DNA of 64,000 bases from Pradoshia eiseniae (GTDB lineage Bacteria > Bacillota > Bacilli > Bacillales > Pradoshiaceae): the NCBI RefSeq assembly GCF_002946355.1, contig NZ_PKOZ01000001.1:464194-528193 (forward strand), read 5' to 3'. How positions within the stretch are numbered: the stretch's first letter is position 1; the number at the start of each line of letters is the position of its first letter. Below are positions 45,329 through 55,398 of the stretch, one piece after another. Position numbers and translations under genes: made by a program. The notes beneath the pieces are model-generated. The model was not told the origin of the DNA, searched no databases, and saw only the letters and a program-made list of their open reading frames with translations.

Positions 45329-46702
45329 ATGGACAGAATAAAAGAATTAAGGACAGCATTGAATGTTAAGAATAGCAATGGAAAGAAGTCTCTGAAGCAT
45401 TCAGTGAAGCATGCTAATTTCCTCCCATTCCAGACTCGTAATCCCGAAAGAGCCAAGTTCGGAAATGGCTTTGACCCTATACTGGGTGAAGTTTTTCGTA
45501 AGTTAGAGGGTAGTCAGCTCAATGACAACTTGGATGTTGAAAGTTTGATTGAGGAGATAACCAGTAAAGTTGAAATCAATACGGAAGATAAGCCATCCTT
45601 ACAAGGAATTCTGGCATCATACCTTGGTCAATCTTCCTCGATGCGTATGTTCCATCCACTCATTTTCAACTATATTTCTCTATCCTCTAATAAGGAAGCT
45701 GTGGGTGAAAAGGATATCGCCCAGTATATAGTTGATTCCTTGCTGGGAGATAGTGAGGACCTTCGAGGTATTATGGCGTTGACGGATAAAGAGCACGTGT
45801 TAACACGACTAATTTGTACTAATTTGCCTGAATTACCGAAGGGTGAGACCAGTAATAAATATGCCCCTACTTTTACCTATGTTGAATCGGTATTCAAGGA
45901 AGATTTGGCCTTCCTTGTAGGAAATCGAGAGTTTTTTATTTCTCATATTAATCTCTTTATCGCTTATTATTATTTTTACTCAGTAACCCAATTTACCCTT
46001 AAGTTAAATCAGTTTGAGAATATGGAACCGACAACTCCTACACCTTTATACTATAATGTCGACTGGGAAAATTCTAATCGAAGCAGGCTTGCAGTCACGA
46101 AAGGATTTAAAACAATCCTTGAATCAGCCCGAAGATTATTAATCCATATCAATACATTAGAGCAATTAAATATTTTAATGGGTACCAAGAATCTACACTA
46201 TGCAGAGTTGATGGATAAATTTAAAGAGTTAGATGAAGTAGAGCAGAAAGAAATCATAGTGTCTTTTAATGAATGGATAGTGGAGTATTCGGATGTGGCC
46301 ATCGGTTCAACTGAGGGAATAGATGAGGCAGCGACCTTAGAACAATGCACGCATATCCTACACCATCAAATTGTAAAGGCCTATGAAAAAGGATCGATGC
46401 AAGGGCCGAAAAGCAGATATGCACTAGCATTGACAGAAATCGGTCGTTTGTATTTCTTGAAGACACGGGGCTCTTTAGGGCATACATTGAATGTCACACA
46501 AGATTTCTTATTGCTATTAACGGCCATTTCTGTAAAGTATGAAAAGATATCACTGAAGCAATTATTCATTGAGTATGAAAAACGAGGTGTATACTTCGAT
46601 CGTTATTCTCGTGAGTCAATCATTGAATTGTTGAACAAATTAAACTTAATTGAGAAAAAAAGTGATAGTGGAGATGCTCAATATGTTAAACCAATTCTAT
46701 AA
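45329..46702 (+). CDS. dptG: DptG, DNA-phosphorothioation-dependent restriction protein
   Basis: This 457-residue protein starts MDRIKELRTALNVKNSNGKK after an AGGAGGG site that lies in the last codons of dptF. It lacks a P-loop or known nuclease motif. Length and the order between DptF and DptH fit DptG/DndG. The C-terminus ends in a winged-helix-like stretch (YFDRYSRESIIELLNKLNLI). The family call rests mainly on neighbours and general pattern, less on motifs. Its end overlaps the dptH start by 20 bases. Confidence 0.8.
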   Translation: MDRIKELRTALNVKNSNGKKSLKHSVKHANFLPFQTRNPERAKFGNGFDPILGEVFRKLEGSQLNDNLDVESLIEEITSKVEINTEDKPSLQGILASYLGQSSSMRMFHPLIFNYISLSSNKEAVGEKDIAQYIVDSLLGDSEDLRGIMALTDKEHVLTRLICTNLPELPKGETSNKYAPTFTYVESVFKEDLAFLVGNREFFISHINLFIAYYYFYSVTQFTLKLNQFENMEPTTPTPLYYNVDWENSNRSRLAVTKGFKTILESARRLLIHINTLEQLNILMGTKNLHYAELMDKFKELDEVEQKEIIVSFNEWIVEYSDVAIGSTEGIDEAATLEQCTHILHHQIVKAYEKGSMQGPKSRYALALTEIGRLYFLKTRGSLGHTLNVTQDFLLLLTAISVKYEKISLKQLFIEYEKRGVYFDRYSRESIIELLNKLNLIEKKSDSGDAQYVKPIL

Positions 46703-49700
46703 CTATATGGCAAAAAAACTCATAAATTATTTAAAGCAAGAGAAAGTGAAGGCTGGAGAAAGGTATTTTTTGCAGTTTGATGAATTGGACAATGTTCGGG
46801 ATTTTTATTCCGTTCTTAAATCATCTGAAATTGCCCACCCTTTTATATACCAGCACAAACAGGGGTCTCCCTATGAGACTTTCTATCTTGATATCCATGG
46901 TATCCGGGTTATTATTGCAGCTACCATTAATGGAGTGACACCAGATTATTTAGTGACGATTCGAAATCTAGTCAGTGAACAGTCTGGTGAAGGGGTTAAT
47001 ACAGCTCTAATTAGTATGTCGCATCTTTCCTTAGATAGTATCCAAGGGGGAAGTAAAGACCTGCAAAGCAAAGGGATGCCATTTAACATCAGGATGGTAA
47101 CGCAATATATTAAAGATGAATTGAACGATGGAGATTCTTTCTCAATAGCTGAAAAAGAAATTATCCACTTTCATCTGGATAAGAAGTTGGAAGACCTTGT
47201 CGTGCAGACGACCATATGGGATTATGCCGAGGTGATCTCCCTATTCTATAAAGGGAAAATTGAGCAATCTGATTTTAAGACACTCAATCTTTTCCCAGAT
47301 CCTGAGCTAAATAAGGGAACCTATATTAAACCAGCGGAAATCCAAGCAAGGTTGCAGGAGAATTCTAAGCTGTATGAGCTAGTTCAAAGAATCCATGACT
47401 ATGAAACATTGGATACGGAATTAGATAAATACTTTGATGATAAGATGGTTGTGAAACTTAAGAAGGATGATTGGTACACTAATGATTTAATGCCAGTGAA
47501 AACTTCTTTTGATAATAATCAAAAAATCCACCTAAGCTATCTAGATGCACAAACGAAAAAATTAAATAAAGAGGTCGACTTCTGGGAAAGAGCCCATGCT
47601 AAAACGAAGACAGGAATGAGAAAACGTCATATCATCGTCTTCAATGAGCCATTTCAATCATCTGTAGAAATGGAATTCGAGTTTGATGATCATCTCAAGA
47701 AACAGTATATCCACAAGAAGAGCGAACCTTATTGTGAGACAAGTGGCAGAAAACTGAAAGTAACCTTACCAGTTGAAGATGGAAAAGTACAGTTTCACCA
47801 AATTAAATATAGGCATAATAATGAATCGAAATCCAGCTATGAATTCAATTTTTGCATAGTCCCTTTTTCTCCAGACATATTATCCGGAATAGAAACAAAG
47901 TACGAGGTGAAATATGTCGCTGCCAATTCATCCATTTTCCTTCATTATACCGGGGAAGAATTTGTCATTGGTTCGGGTGAAGCTAGCGTTCATCATCTAA
48001 TTAGGGAAGCCTATGAAACCATAGAAAAGGATGAAGGAGTGTCCGTTGCATTAGAGATGGATCAAGGGGCATGGGAGGACGATCGTTTAGCGTTTAACAT
48101 GAAAGTTCACCAAAGCTTTTTGCCATTTGAGATAAGAGATTCGGATGTACGCTCAACCCCAATAGAAGCGAGACGGGTAGCTAAACTTAAGCGTGAAAAA
48201 AGAGCTCACTTCGTATTGGAACATGATACCATTCGACAAGAAACATCGACGTATTATCCACATGATGACTTTAAAACAAAATTGTTAATCGAACAAAAAT
48301 GGGTGAACTCTTTTGCCAAGCAAATGGTACGTGACAGCCTAATAACGGATATGGAGTTACCAGAAAATGTCCTTCAGGCATATGAGGCCTATTTAGCTTA
48401 TTTCTCAACTAAACAACTTTTACCAAGCTTAAGTTATATGGATGATGAGCTGAAAAAGCTTGCAAAATCATATATCACTCATGTATCTGAGCATATAGCT
48501 ATGATTGAAGAAGACACTCTGTTAACGGAAAGGCAGTTAAATCTGTTCAAGCTAGGAACCTTTATTGACAATGAACGACTATGGTTGACACCAGTTCATC
48601 CGTTGAATGTGGCTTACCAATTATACTTGGAAGAGCAACTTCAGGACGAAGAGTTGGATTATGTCATTCTGAACCGCTTGCATCCGAATAATCTACTGCC
48701 ATTTATCTATGCTCCTAATGATGAACTATACAGGCCGACATTAACGAATAAATTTGCAGAATGGCATGAATATGAGCCGGAGAAGCAAATATCTATCGGT
48801 ACGGCAAACGAGTTCTTGGCAAAGGTTGTGGAAGAGAAGATAAAACAATTCGTGACCCACTTTGATTACTTATTCCTGAGTAGTTCTAAATCTCCATTAT
48901 TATTAAACGTTGTAGAGATTAACAATGATAAAGAAGTGGTACGTGGAATCTTCAACTTCATGAAGGAACAGCTTGAGACAGTAGGGCCAGATAATATCCT
49001 GCCAATCGAGGTGGCTCTTTATAGAAGTCATGACTCTCAAAGCTCCTTTGAATTATTGTCTGCAATCGAGACAGCAGCTGACTTAAAAGAGGAATTCAAT
49101 ATCGACATTAATTCAAAGGATTTAGATGCCGCTGACGTATTAAGGTTAATAAGGGAGAATATACGCTATTATCAGAATGAGACAAAGGACAATATGGAAT
49201 TCCATTACAGTCATATTTCCTTCTTTAAGCTCCCTACTCAGGACATTGAGGTATCTCATCCAATGAATCAAATGGATACGGGTATATCGCTTAATGGATT
49301 GCTTTCATCTGTAGCGGCGATTTCCAGTGAGTCTGATTACCGTACGGGTTTTGGTCTACTTAATGGACCTGAAAGGCCTAGTTATTTGGTTGAGATAGCG
49401 AGCGGATATAATGAACTTGCTTTTAATATGAAAAATGAAGGCAAGAGTTCGTATAGTAAGAATAAATCAATCGTGATGAGCACATCTTCTCATAACCAAG
49501 AGTTGCTTAAAAATCTCTATAAGGCATCCTTTTGGGTAACCTTTATTGAACCTGGTGTTGATTTGGATTTCTTCCAAGACTCGACCAATGAGTTGTTGGT
49601 CATCCACTATAATGACCAACATACCTCCTCAGATCGATATGACGCTATAACGGTAACGGACAAATCAAATCAATATAAAAAGGTCATCAAGGAATATATT

Positions 49701-51944
49701 CATGACCACTCATCTACGATTTCCGACTATAATATCGATCAAGCCATCAAGGCGTTTAATTCGATTAATGGAGAATGGCTATTACGTATCATTGGGAGTA
49801 AGGGACACTTTGCTAGGGAGAAGATAAGCATCGTATCAGCGATGAAGTATTTGGAGTGTTATCTTTATCATCCATCAATTACATGGGTACCAGTATCCTT
49901 GGAAGAGATTCTTCGCGTAGCGGCTGCGGTTAACCTGACGAAACGAGATGGAATCTTTTCAACAAAGAATTTAAAATCATTCGGCAAGCATAGTGATGAT
50001 ATTTTAATGATGGGAATTGAGGAGCGGGAAGGGCGACTGATGCTGTACCTTTATCCTGTTGAGGTTAAGATAGGCCGACTTCAGACAAGCAAAGCTCATA
50101 TTCAAATTGAGAAGACAGCAGCATTATTTAAGGAGTTTCTCATTGATAAGCCTGGAGAACATTGCTTTAGAAAGAAATTTTATCGCAATTTCTTCGCTCA
50201 AATCCTACTGTCGAATGCGAAAAAGATATATTCCAATGGATTATGGACAAAAGAAAAATATGATCAAATACATGAGTTGAAGGCATTGTTGCTAAATGAT
50301 GATTTCACCATTGGAGAGCATTTAGAAGCCTATATAGGTAAGGGAGCTGTCCTTCACTTTAGGAATAACAGTGGATTCCGTACCGCTGAATTGAATAATG
50401 AAATCCTGAACCTGATGTTTATTGAGGAGGATGCCTATGCCGGGCTTTCTACTTCAATGGAAACCATTGTAGATAAGATGAAGACGGGATATATGGATTT
50501 TATTCCAAGGAAGCTCCTCGCCAATCAATATCATCCTGATAGTCATGTATACGTATCCCCAGATTATCAGGATTCTTATCTTGTAGATATGAGTGAGGAT
50601 AATTATGCTGATTCTGTAACGAAAGAAGAGGATGAAAATCAGTCTATCCAGCATGATGAGGTAGCGGAGGACCAATCGGGAAATGAGTATAAGGCATCTG
50701 TAGATAACCATGATGAGGTTTATGAAGTAGAAAGTGCAAATGATGATGTCTACATTGAACAAATAGAGGATGTTGTTATTAACGAGGAAGAGAATCAACC
50801 GAGTGACCTAGAAACCCAAGTATCTTTAGAAGATATCAGGGTTCCTATTGGAGTCATCCAGGGCTCTAATCAGGTCGTGAATTGGGAATTTGGACATAAG
50901 AACCTTGCCAATCGCCATCTATTCATCACTGGAGGGTCTGGCCAAGGGAAGACATACTTCATTCAATGCCTGTTATGGGAGTTAGCCAAACATGATATAT
51001 CCAGTATTATCATTGACTATACGGATGGCTTCAAGAAGTCCCAGCTCGAGGAGGAATTCAAGGAGAACTTAGGTGACAGATTGGAGCAATTTATTGTCCT
51101 TGCGAAGAAGTTCCCGATTAATCCTTTTAAGAGGAACAAGAAAGAATTGGATGAAGACCTATTTATCGATGAAGATGATTCAGATGTTGCAGAAAGAATG
51201 AAGAATGTCATCGGTTCCATCTATACTACCCTGGGGCCGCAACAGCTAAATTCTATCTATCAAGCCGTCATGAAAGGTATGTCCATTTATGATGAAAAGA
51301 TGAACTTTGAGATTCTCCGTGAATTGTTGGAGGAGGATGGATCAGGACCTGCTAAAACGGCCCTTTCACAAATGAATCTGCTCATAGATAAGAATCCATT
51401 TGATTCAAGTCAGGATATGGACTGGTCCTTCCTTGAGAAAGAAAAAGGAAAGGTATTCATCATTCAACTGACAGGATATTCGCCTGATGTCCAAAAACTA
51501 ATCACTGAATTTATCCTTTGGGACTTATGGTACTACAAGCTACAACATGGGAATAAACGGACTCCATTCCCAGCAGTGCTTGATGAATCTCAGCGTCTTG
51601 ATTTCAGCAATAACTCTCCAAGTGCCAAAATCTTAACAGAAGGCCGGAAATTCGGCTGGTCTGGTTGGTTCGCTACCCAATCAACAAAAGGATTCTCTGG
51701 AGATCAAATCAGCCGATTGCAAAATTCAGCCGTGAAGATTTACTTCTCGCCTGTGGAAAACGAAATATCTACGATAGCAGCGAATATAGCGGCAGACCAT
51801 AGAGAAAGAAAAGAGTGGGAAACAAAGCTAACCAACCTTCAGAAAGGGCAATGTATTGTATATGGCCCTGTGTTGGATCGGAATGGTAAGCTCCTTCCTT
51901 CTAGACCTTATGTTGTGAATATCTCTCCGTTTAGTGAAAGATAA
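46683..51944 (+). CDS. dptH: DptH, very large HerA/FtsK-like restriction ATPase
   Basis: In this protein of about 1753 residues, a long N-terminal and middle part (about 1-1300) has no simple enzyme motif. A very acidic linker (about 1306-1380, rich in Glu and Asp) follows, then a HerA/FtsK-like ATPase with Walker A TGGSGQGKT (about 1417) and Walker B AVLDESQRL (about 1633). This size and layout match DptH/DndH. ATG 46683 is chosen since GTGGAG lies nine bases upstream. Translation is coupled to dptG. Confidence 0.88.
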   Translation: MLNQFYNYMAKKLINYLKQEKVKAGERYFLQFDELDNVRDFYSVLKSSEIAHPFIYQHKQGSPYETFYLDIHGIRVIIAATINGVTPDYLVTIRNLVSEQSGEGVNTALISMSHLSLDSIQGGSKDLQSKGMPFNIRMVTQYIKDELNDGDSFSIAEKEIIHFHLDKKLEDLVVQTTIWDYAEVISLFYKGKIEQSDFKTLNLFPDPELNKGTYIKPAEIQARLQENSKLYELVQRIHDYETLDTELDKYFDDKMVVKLKKDDWYTNDLMPVKTSFDNNQKIHLSYLDAQTKKLNKEVDFWERAHAKTKTGMRKRHIIVFNEPFQSSVEMEFEFDDHLKKQYIHKKSEPYCETSGRKLKVTLPVEDGKVQFHQIKYRHNNESKSSYEFNFCIVPFSPDILSGIETKYEVKYVAANSSIFLHYTGEEFVIGSGEASVHHLIREAYETIEKDEGVSVALEMDQGAWEDDRLAFNMKVHQSFLPFEIRDSDVRSTPIEARRVAKLKREKRAHFVLEHDTIRQETSTYYPHDDFKTKLLIEQKWVNSFAKQMVRDSLITDMELPENVLQAYEAYLAYFSTKQLLPSLSYMDDELKKLAKSYITHVSEHIAMIEEDTLLTERQLNLFKLGTFIDNERLWLTPVHPLNVAYQLYLEEQLQDEELDYVILNRLHPNNLLPFIYAPNDELYRPTLTNKFAEWHEYEPEKQISIGTANEFLAKVVEEKIKQFVTHFDYLFLSSSKSPLLLNVVEINNDKEVVRGIFNFMKEQLETVGPDNILPIEVALYRSHDSQSSFELLSAIETAADLKEEFNIDINSKDLDAADVLRLIRENIRYYQNETKDNMEFHYSHISFFKLPTQDIEVSHPMNQMDTGISLNGLLSSVAAISSESDYRTGFGLLNGPERPSYLVEIASGYNELAFNMKNEGKSSYSKNKSIVMSTSSHNQELLKNLYKASFWVTFIEPGVDLDFFQDSTNELLVIHYNDQHTSSDRYDAITVTDKSNQYKKVIKEYIHDHSSTISDYNIDQAIKAFNSINGEWLLRIIGSKGHFAREKISIVSAMKYLECYLYHPSITWVPVSLEEILRVAAAVNLTKRDGIFSTKNLKSFGKHSDDILMMGIEEREGRLMLYLYPVEVKIGRLQTSKAHIQIEKTAALFKEFLIDKPGEHCFRKKFYRNFFAQILLSNAKKIYSNGLWTKEKYDQIHELKALLLNDDFTIGEHLEAYIGKGAVLHFRNNSGFRTAELNNEILNLMFIEEDAYAGLSTSMETIVDKMKTGYMDFIPRKLLANQYHPDSHVYVSPDYQDSYLVDMSEDNYADSVTKEEDENQSIQHDEVAEDQSGNEYKASVDNHDEVYEVESANDDVYIEQIEDVVINEEENQPSDLETQVSLEDIRVPIGVIQGSNQVVNWEFGHKNLANRHLFITGGSGQGKTYFIQCLLWELAKHDISSIIIDYTDGFKKSQLEEEFKENLGDRLEQFIVLAKKFPINPFKRNKKELDEDLFIDEDDSDVAERMKNVIGSIYTTLGPQQLNSIYQAVMKGMSIYDEKMNFEILRELLEEDGSGPAKTALSQMNLLIDKNPFDSSQDMDWSFLEKEKGKVFIIQLTGYSPDVQKLITEFILWDLWYYKLQHGNKRTPFPAVLDESQRLDFSNNSPSAKILTEGRKFGWSGWFATQSTKGFSGDQISRLQNSAVKIYFSPVENEISTIAANIAADHRERKEWETKLTNLQKGQCIVYGPVLDRNGKLLPSRPYVVNISPFSER

Positions 51945-51953
51945 TTATACAAA

Positions 51954-51995
51954 AACAAGCCCCTTCATGATATGGAGGGGCTTGTGTCATTTTGG
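51954..51995 (+). terminator. Probable terminator of the dpt operon
   Basis: ACAAGCCCCTT pairs with AGGGGCTTGT. The tail is only weakly T-rich. Confidence 0.7.
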
Positions 51996-52043
51996 AAAAT
52001 AGCGGGTATAGGATAGTAAAACCAGACAGTGATGTGATTCTTT

Positions 52044-52484
52044 ATGAATACACAAATGTCAGATGAAACAAGAAGAAAAATAATGGGCTCCATTCATGGG
52101 AAGGGAACAAAGCTTGAGAATAGAGTTTCCCGAGAACTTTGGAGAAGGGGATACCGTTTTCGGAAAAATGTCAAATCATTATACGGAACTCCTGATATAG
52201 CCATCAAAAAATATAAGGTAGTCATCTTTATTGACTCTTGCTTTTGGCATGCCTGTGAGCTACATGGAACCTTACCGAATAAGAATCAGTTATTCTGGTT
52301 AAACAAGTTTAATCGGAATAAAGAGCATGATCAGGAAGTTACTGACTATTACGAAAGGAATGGTTGGCATATTTATCGGGTGTGGGAGCATGATTTGAAG
52401 AGGGATTTTTATGGGACTGTGGATAAATTAGATGGAGTAATATTGGATGCCAAGCGAAGATATCATTTAAAGGTATTACAATGA
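52044..52484 (+). CDS. vsr: Vsr very-short-patch repair endonuclease
   Basis: In this 146-residue protein, TRRKIMGSIHGKGTKLE is the family N-terminus, YGTPDIAI holds the catalytic Asp, and VVIFIDSCFWHACELHG and FWLNKFNRNKEHDQEV follow, as in Vsr. It nicks at T:G mismatches made by deamination of 5-methylcytosine, so it belongs functionally with the C5 methyltransferase at 41664. It is now separated from that gene by the dptFGH operon. Confidence 0.93.
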   Translation: MNTQMSDETRRKIMGSIHGKGTKLENRVSRELWRRGYRFRKNVKSLYGTPDIAIKKYKVVIFIDSCFWHACELHGTLPNKNQLFWLNKFNRNKEHDQEVTDYYERNGWHIYRVWEHDLKRDFYGTVDKLDGVILDAKRRYHLKVLQ

Positions 52485-52545
52485 TTATGAGAGGAGAAAA
52501 TCAAAACGCTATATTTTCTCCTCTTCTATTATTTTTGAAGTTATC

Positions 52546-53661
52546 TTAATCTATATTTTCAATTCTATTCTTTAGTAAAGAATTTCTGTGAAATTCCATA
52601 TATTCTTGTTGTTCAGGGAGTAATATAATCTTCATATCATCTTGAATGTTTAAAGTTTCATGGTAGGAAGATGGTAACACATCAGAGATGATGATTTTTC
52701 CGTTTTTATCAAAGCTAATATATCCTTTATCAAATAAAGCGTCATGATTTATACATAATAGTAAACCATTATTTACGTCATTTTTTTGTGCTTCATCAGC
52801 AACAGCCCAAGGGATAATATGGCTGGCAATCAATAAAGGTTCCAAAGAAAGATTGCAAAGTTGGCAACGATTTTCTCGTTTTAATAATTTTGCTCTGAAA
52901 TTTGTTTGTGTTTTCCGGTATGCGGTCATGCGATAACCAGTATTAGAATGAGTATCCTTAATCGTTATTTGAAAGTCAATATCCTGTTCATTTTTTATTT
53001 CTATTATGTTTCGATTCTCCAAAAACTCATACCAAGCAGTTGGAGCATATTTACTGTGAGTGTTTCCTATTTTTAAATCATATAGCCACTGTCTAGGGGC
53101 AGGGACCTCAAGAATTGAAAATAATGCTTCATAATTATAATATTCTTCACCATTCTTGGTGAATTTTTTTAATTTTAACGCTGAATCATGGTCCAAATCT
53201 TGTACATATGGGACTGCAATCCCAATATATCGAACATCCTTTGAATTCACTCTTTCAAAATAAAAGAATGGGGCAATATACTCTTCATTAGAGTTATAAC
53301 TTCTATAAAAATATTTTTTAAATGCTAAATTTCCACGCTGTTTTGTATCTAAATAATCTTTACTTGGATCTTGGTTGTCACCAAAATATTTTAATATTCT
53401 CGTAGACTTATTATATTCATTGGGCCATTCTGGATCTTGATGTGTGTTGAGAATTACTACAAAAGCATCTTCGGCCTTTAATTGCTTGTTTTTCTCTATC
53501 TTTGTCCGTCGTATGCCAGCTTGATTGCCAATCCCTTTCAAGTTATCAAATTTGAAGATGTTACTGATTACTTCATCTGTAAAATAATTATTACTTGAAC
53601 CCGCTTGGTAAATTTCCCCTGGAAGTAAATCCGAGTTTTTTAAATCAGAGAAAGCTATCAT
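52546..53661 (-). CDS. HNH endonuclease with probable modified-base-reading N-terminal domain
   Basis: In this 371-residue protein, the C-terminal HNH nuclease (about 265-345) has CQLCNLSLEPLLIASHI, NNGLLLCINHDALFDKG and a final ISFDKNGKIIIS. The N-terminal half contains VVILNTHQDPEWPNEY and RILKYFGDNQDPSKDY, which resemble the SRA-like (AspBHI-type) N-terminus of modification-dependent enzymes. It would then be a type IV enzyme that cuts DNA with modified cytosine. ATG 53661 has GAGGTG at good spacing. The domain call is tentative; the HNH part is clear. Confidence 0.78.
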   Translation of the reverse strand: MIAFSDLKNSDLLPGEIYQAGSSNNYFTDEVISNIFKFDNLKGIGNQAGIRRTKIEKNKQLKAEDAFVVILNTHQDPEWPNEYNKSTRILKYFGDNQDPSKDYLDTKQRGNLAFKKYFYRSYNSNEEYIAPFFYFERVNSKDVRYIGIAVPYVQDLDHDSALKLKKFTKNGEEYYNYEALFSILEVPAPRQWLYDLKIGNTHSKYAPTAWYEFLENRNIIEIKNEQDIDFQITIKDTHSNTGYRMTAYRKTQTNFRAKLLKRENRCQLCNLSLEPLLIASHIIPWAVADEAQKNDVNNGLLLCINHDALFDKGYISFDKNGKIIISDVLPSSYHETLNIQDDMKIILLPEQQEYMEFHRNSLLKNRIENID

Positions 53662-53909
53662 AGTGAACACCTCGTTTATTATATTATTTGTTATTTAAAA
53701 TATACTAAACAAGGAAGTTCATTATCAAAGGTAATGGTCGAATATTACGAAAACCACTCCAGGTAACGAATTGGAATCCATTGCTGCTATGGCAGCATAG
53801 GGATACAAAAGGAATTAACTATATCCAATTCGGCGATTTAGAGACTAAAAGAAGGACTAAACTATCAAGGCAGCGAAATCCATAGTCAGGAAGAATGAAG
53901 TAAAAGGAG

Positions 53910-54668
53910 ATGAGTGCCATCAACATCCGTAGAATGCCGGCCAGATTGAATATTACTGTTGCAGAAGAATCAATGCATATCCCGGCATCAATCCAAGAAT
54001 CTATTGATTCCTATTGGACCTCCCTTGAAGAAAGCGGTCATTCCTTTTACAGGGGCGATATCTTTTCCATCAAAGAGATGAAGGAGACAGGAGATGAACT
54101 GAGCGTGGTCTTGGAGCGGACAGATTTCGCTCATTTCATCTATTGCAAGCATTGCGGCCTTCCTGATCGCTATAAATGCCGCGTGGCAGCGGTGAACGGG
54201 CTGATTCTAACGGCGGATAACCAATTTGTCATGGGAGAGATGAATGGGCAGACTGCTAATCCGGGCTATGTCCAGTTCGTCGCGGGCGGGATTGACAGAA
54301 GGGACATCAGGGGAAATAAGGTGGATGTCCGTGGGAGCCTGTTTCGGGAGATGGAAGAAGAGATTGGAATCGATGGCAATGACACGAGCCTAGTGCTCCA
54401 GGTGGAACCGCGTTACATCGTTTATTGGGGAAATATCTCCCTCGTTTATGTGATAATGCTTAAAGAGCGGGCAGCCGAATTTCAGGAGCGGTATCGCCGG
54501 TTTGAGCGTTCTTTGTGTGAGCGTGACTTGACGCCGGAATTCGCCTCCATGGTGTATGTGCCGGCAGATGAACAGTCGGTATCGGATTTCCTGGAGTTAG
54601 ATGGGCGCCCGAAATGGCCGTTTTTAAGACTTGTTTTAGAGGAAGAGTTGAAAGACAGAGAATGGTAA
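53910..54668 (+). CDS. NUDIX-like hydrolase domain protein
   Basis: In this 252-residue protein, GGIDRRDIRGNKVDVRGSLF followed by REMEEEIGIDG fits a Nudix box (R-E-x-x-E-E-x-G) with an insertion. A CxxC (YCKHCGLP) precedes it. Substrate unknown. The ATG directly follows AAAGGAG, with almost no spacer, so initiation may be weak or the real start may lie slightly downstream. The gap before it (53662-53909) shows no gene. Confidence 0.7.
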   Translation: MSAINIRRMPARLNITVAEESMHIPASIQESIDSYWTSLEESGHSFYRGDIFSIKEMKETGDELSVVLERTDFAHFIYCKHCGLPDRYKCRVAAVNGLILTADNQFVMGEMNGQTANPGYVQFVAGGIDRRDIRGNKVDVRGSLFREMEEEIGIDGNDTSLVLQVEPRYIVYWGNISLVYVIMLKERAAEFQERYRRFERSLCERDLTPEFASMVYVPADEQSVSDFLELDGRPKWPFLRLVLEEELKDREW

Positions 54669-54689
54669 GGAAGATGGAGGGGAGCAGGT

Positions 54690-55235
54690 ATGGAATATTT
54701 CATCGGCATTGTTCCGCCGGATGTGTATCGGGAGCGGATTGAGCAATTCCAGAACCGGTGGATCGCGAAGTCAGGGGTGGAGCCTCATATTACCTTGAAG
54801 GCGCAAGGCGGCCTCACGGAAGACTTAGCCTGGCTCGAACGGGTTCGAGAGGTCTGTCAGCGGTTCAAGCCTTTTCGCGTGTCTCTGGATGGTCCGGCTT
54901 ATTTCGGTGAGACCATTCTCTATTTGGGTGTGCAATCACAGGAGTTAGTCGAACTGCATCGGCAGATTGTCCATGCGGTTTCGTCTTCAAGCGAATCGAT
55001 CAGGCGCTATTTCGAGCTGGATGATTTCGTCCCTCACCTGACGCTTGGCAAGGAGAGGTATGGTGGCGAAATCTCAAGAGGGGTGACGAAAGAAGGCTTG
55101 AGAGAGATGAAGCGGGAGGTTCATGAGAGCTTGAGTCCTTATCCGGCTTTTGAGGTGAGCTTTATCCGGGTCTATGCCCTCAATGACAAATTTGTTAGAT
55201 ACGAAGGGTTCGAGGATATCGCTTTAGGAGATTAA
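54690..55235 (+). CDS. 2H phosphoesterase family (RNA ligase/CPDase-like) protein
   Basis: This 181-residue protein has two H-x-T/S motifs, HITLKAQGG and HLTLGKE, typical of 2H phosphoesterases (2'-5' RNA ligase/cyclic phosphodiesterase superfamily). It begins MEYFIGIVPPDVYRERIEQF. It lies 21 bases after the NUDIX gene and is probably cotranscribed. The substrate is likely a 2',3'-cyclic or 2'-5' linked nucleotide. Confidence 0.88.
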   Translation: MEYFIGIVPPDVYRERIEQFQNRWIAKSGVEPHITLKAQGGLTEDLAWLERVREVCQRFKPFRVSLDGPAYFGETILYLGVQSQELVELHRQIVHAVSSSSESIRRYFELDDFVPHLTLGKERYGGEISRGVTKEGLREMKREVHESLSPYPAFEVSFIRVYALNDKFVRYEGFEDIALGD

Positions 55236-55369
55236 TTATTTTAATGAGGCTTGAAAACTAGTTGTATCAAGGATTAGGCGCGTTTTTAGATGGACTGTTA
55301 TCTACTAAATACTCGTTTTAAAACGACAAAAATCTTCTATCTTTTGCGAAAAGTGACGAAATATTTCCT

Positions 55370-55398
55370 TTGATTTGGAAGCGTATTCAACATATACT
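55370..55398 (+). promoter_or_regulatory. Promoter of the cold-shock gene
   Basis: TTGATT (55370-55375) and TATACT (55393-55398) with a 17-bp spacer. The leader of about 100 bases that follows is long, as in cold-shock mRNAs. Confidence 0.7.

Noticed and set aside
50454..50798. Reverse-strand hydrophobic frame inside dptH
   Set aside because: It is the antisense of the acidic linker (GAT/GAA codons read as ATC/TTC), which produces artificial hydrophobic sequence.
35237..53661. Integrated prophage or integrative element
   Set aside because: No integrase, phage structural gene, tRNA target or flanking direct repeat was found; the content is a defence island.
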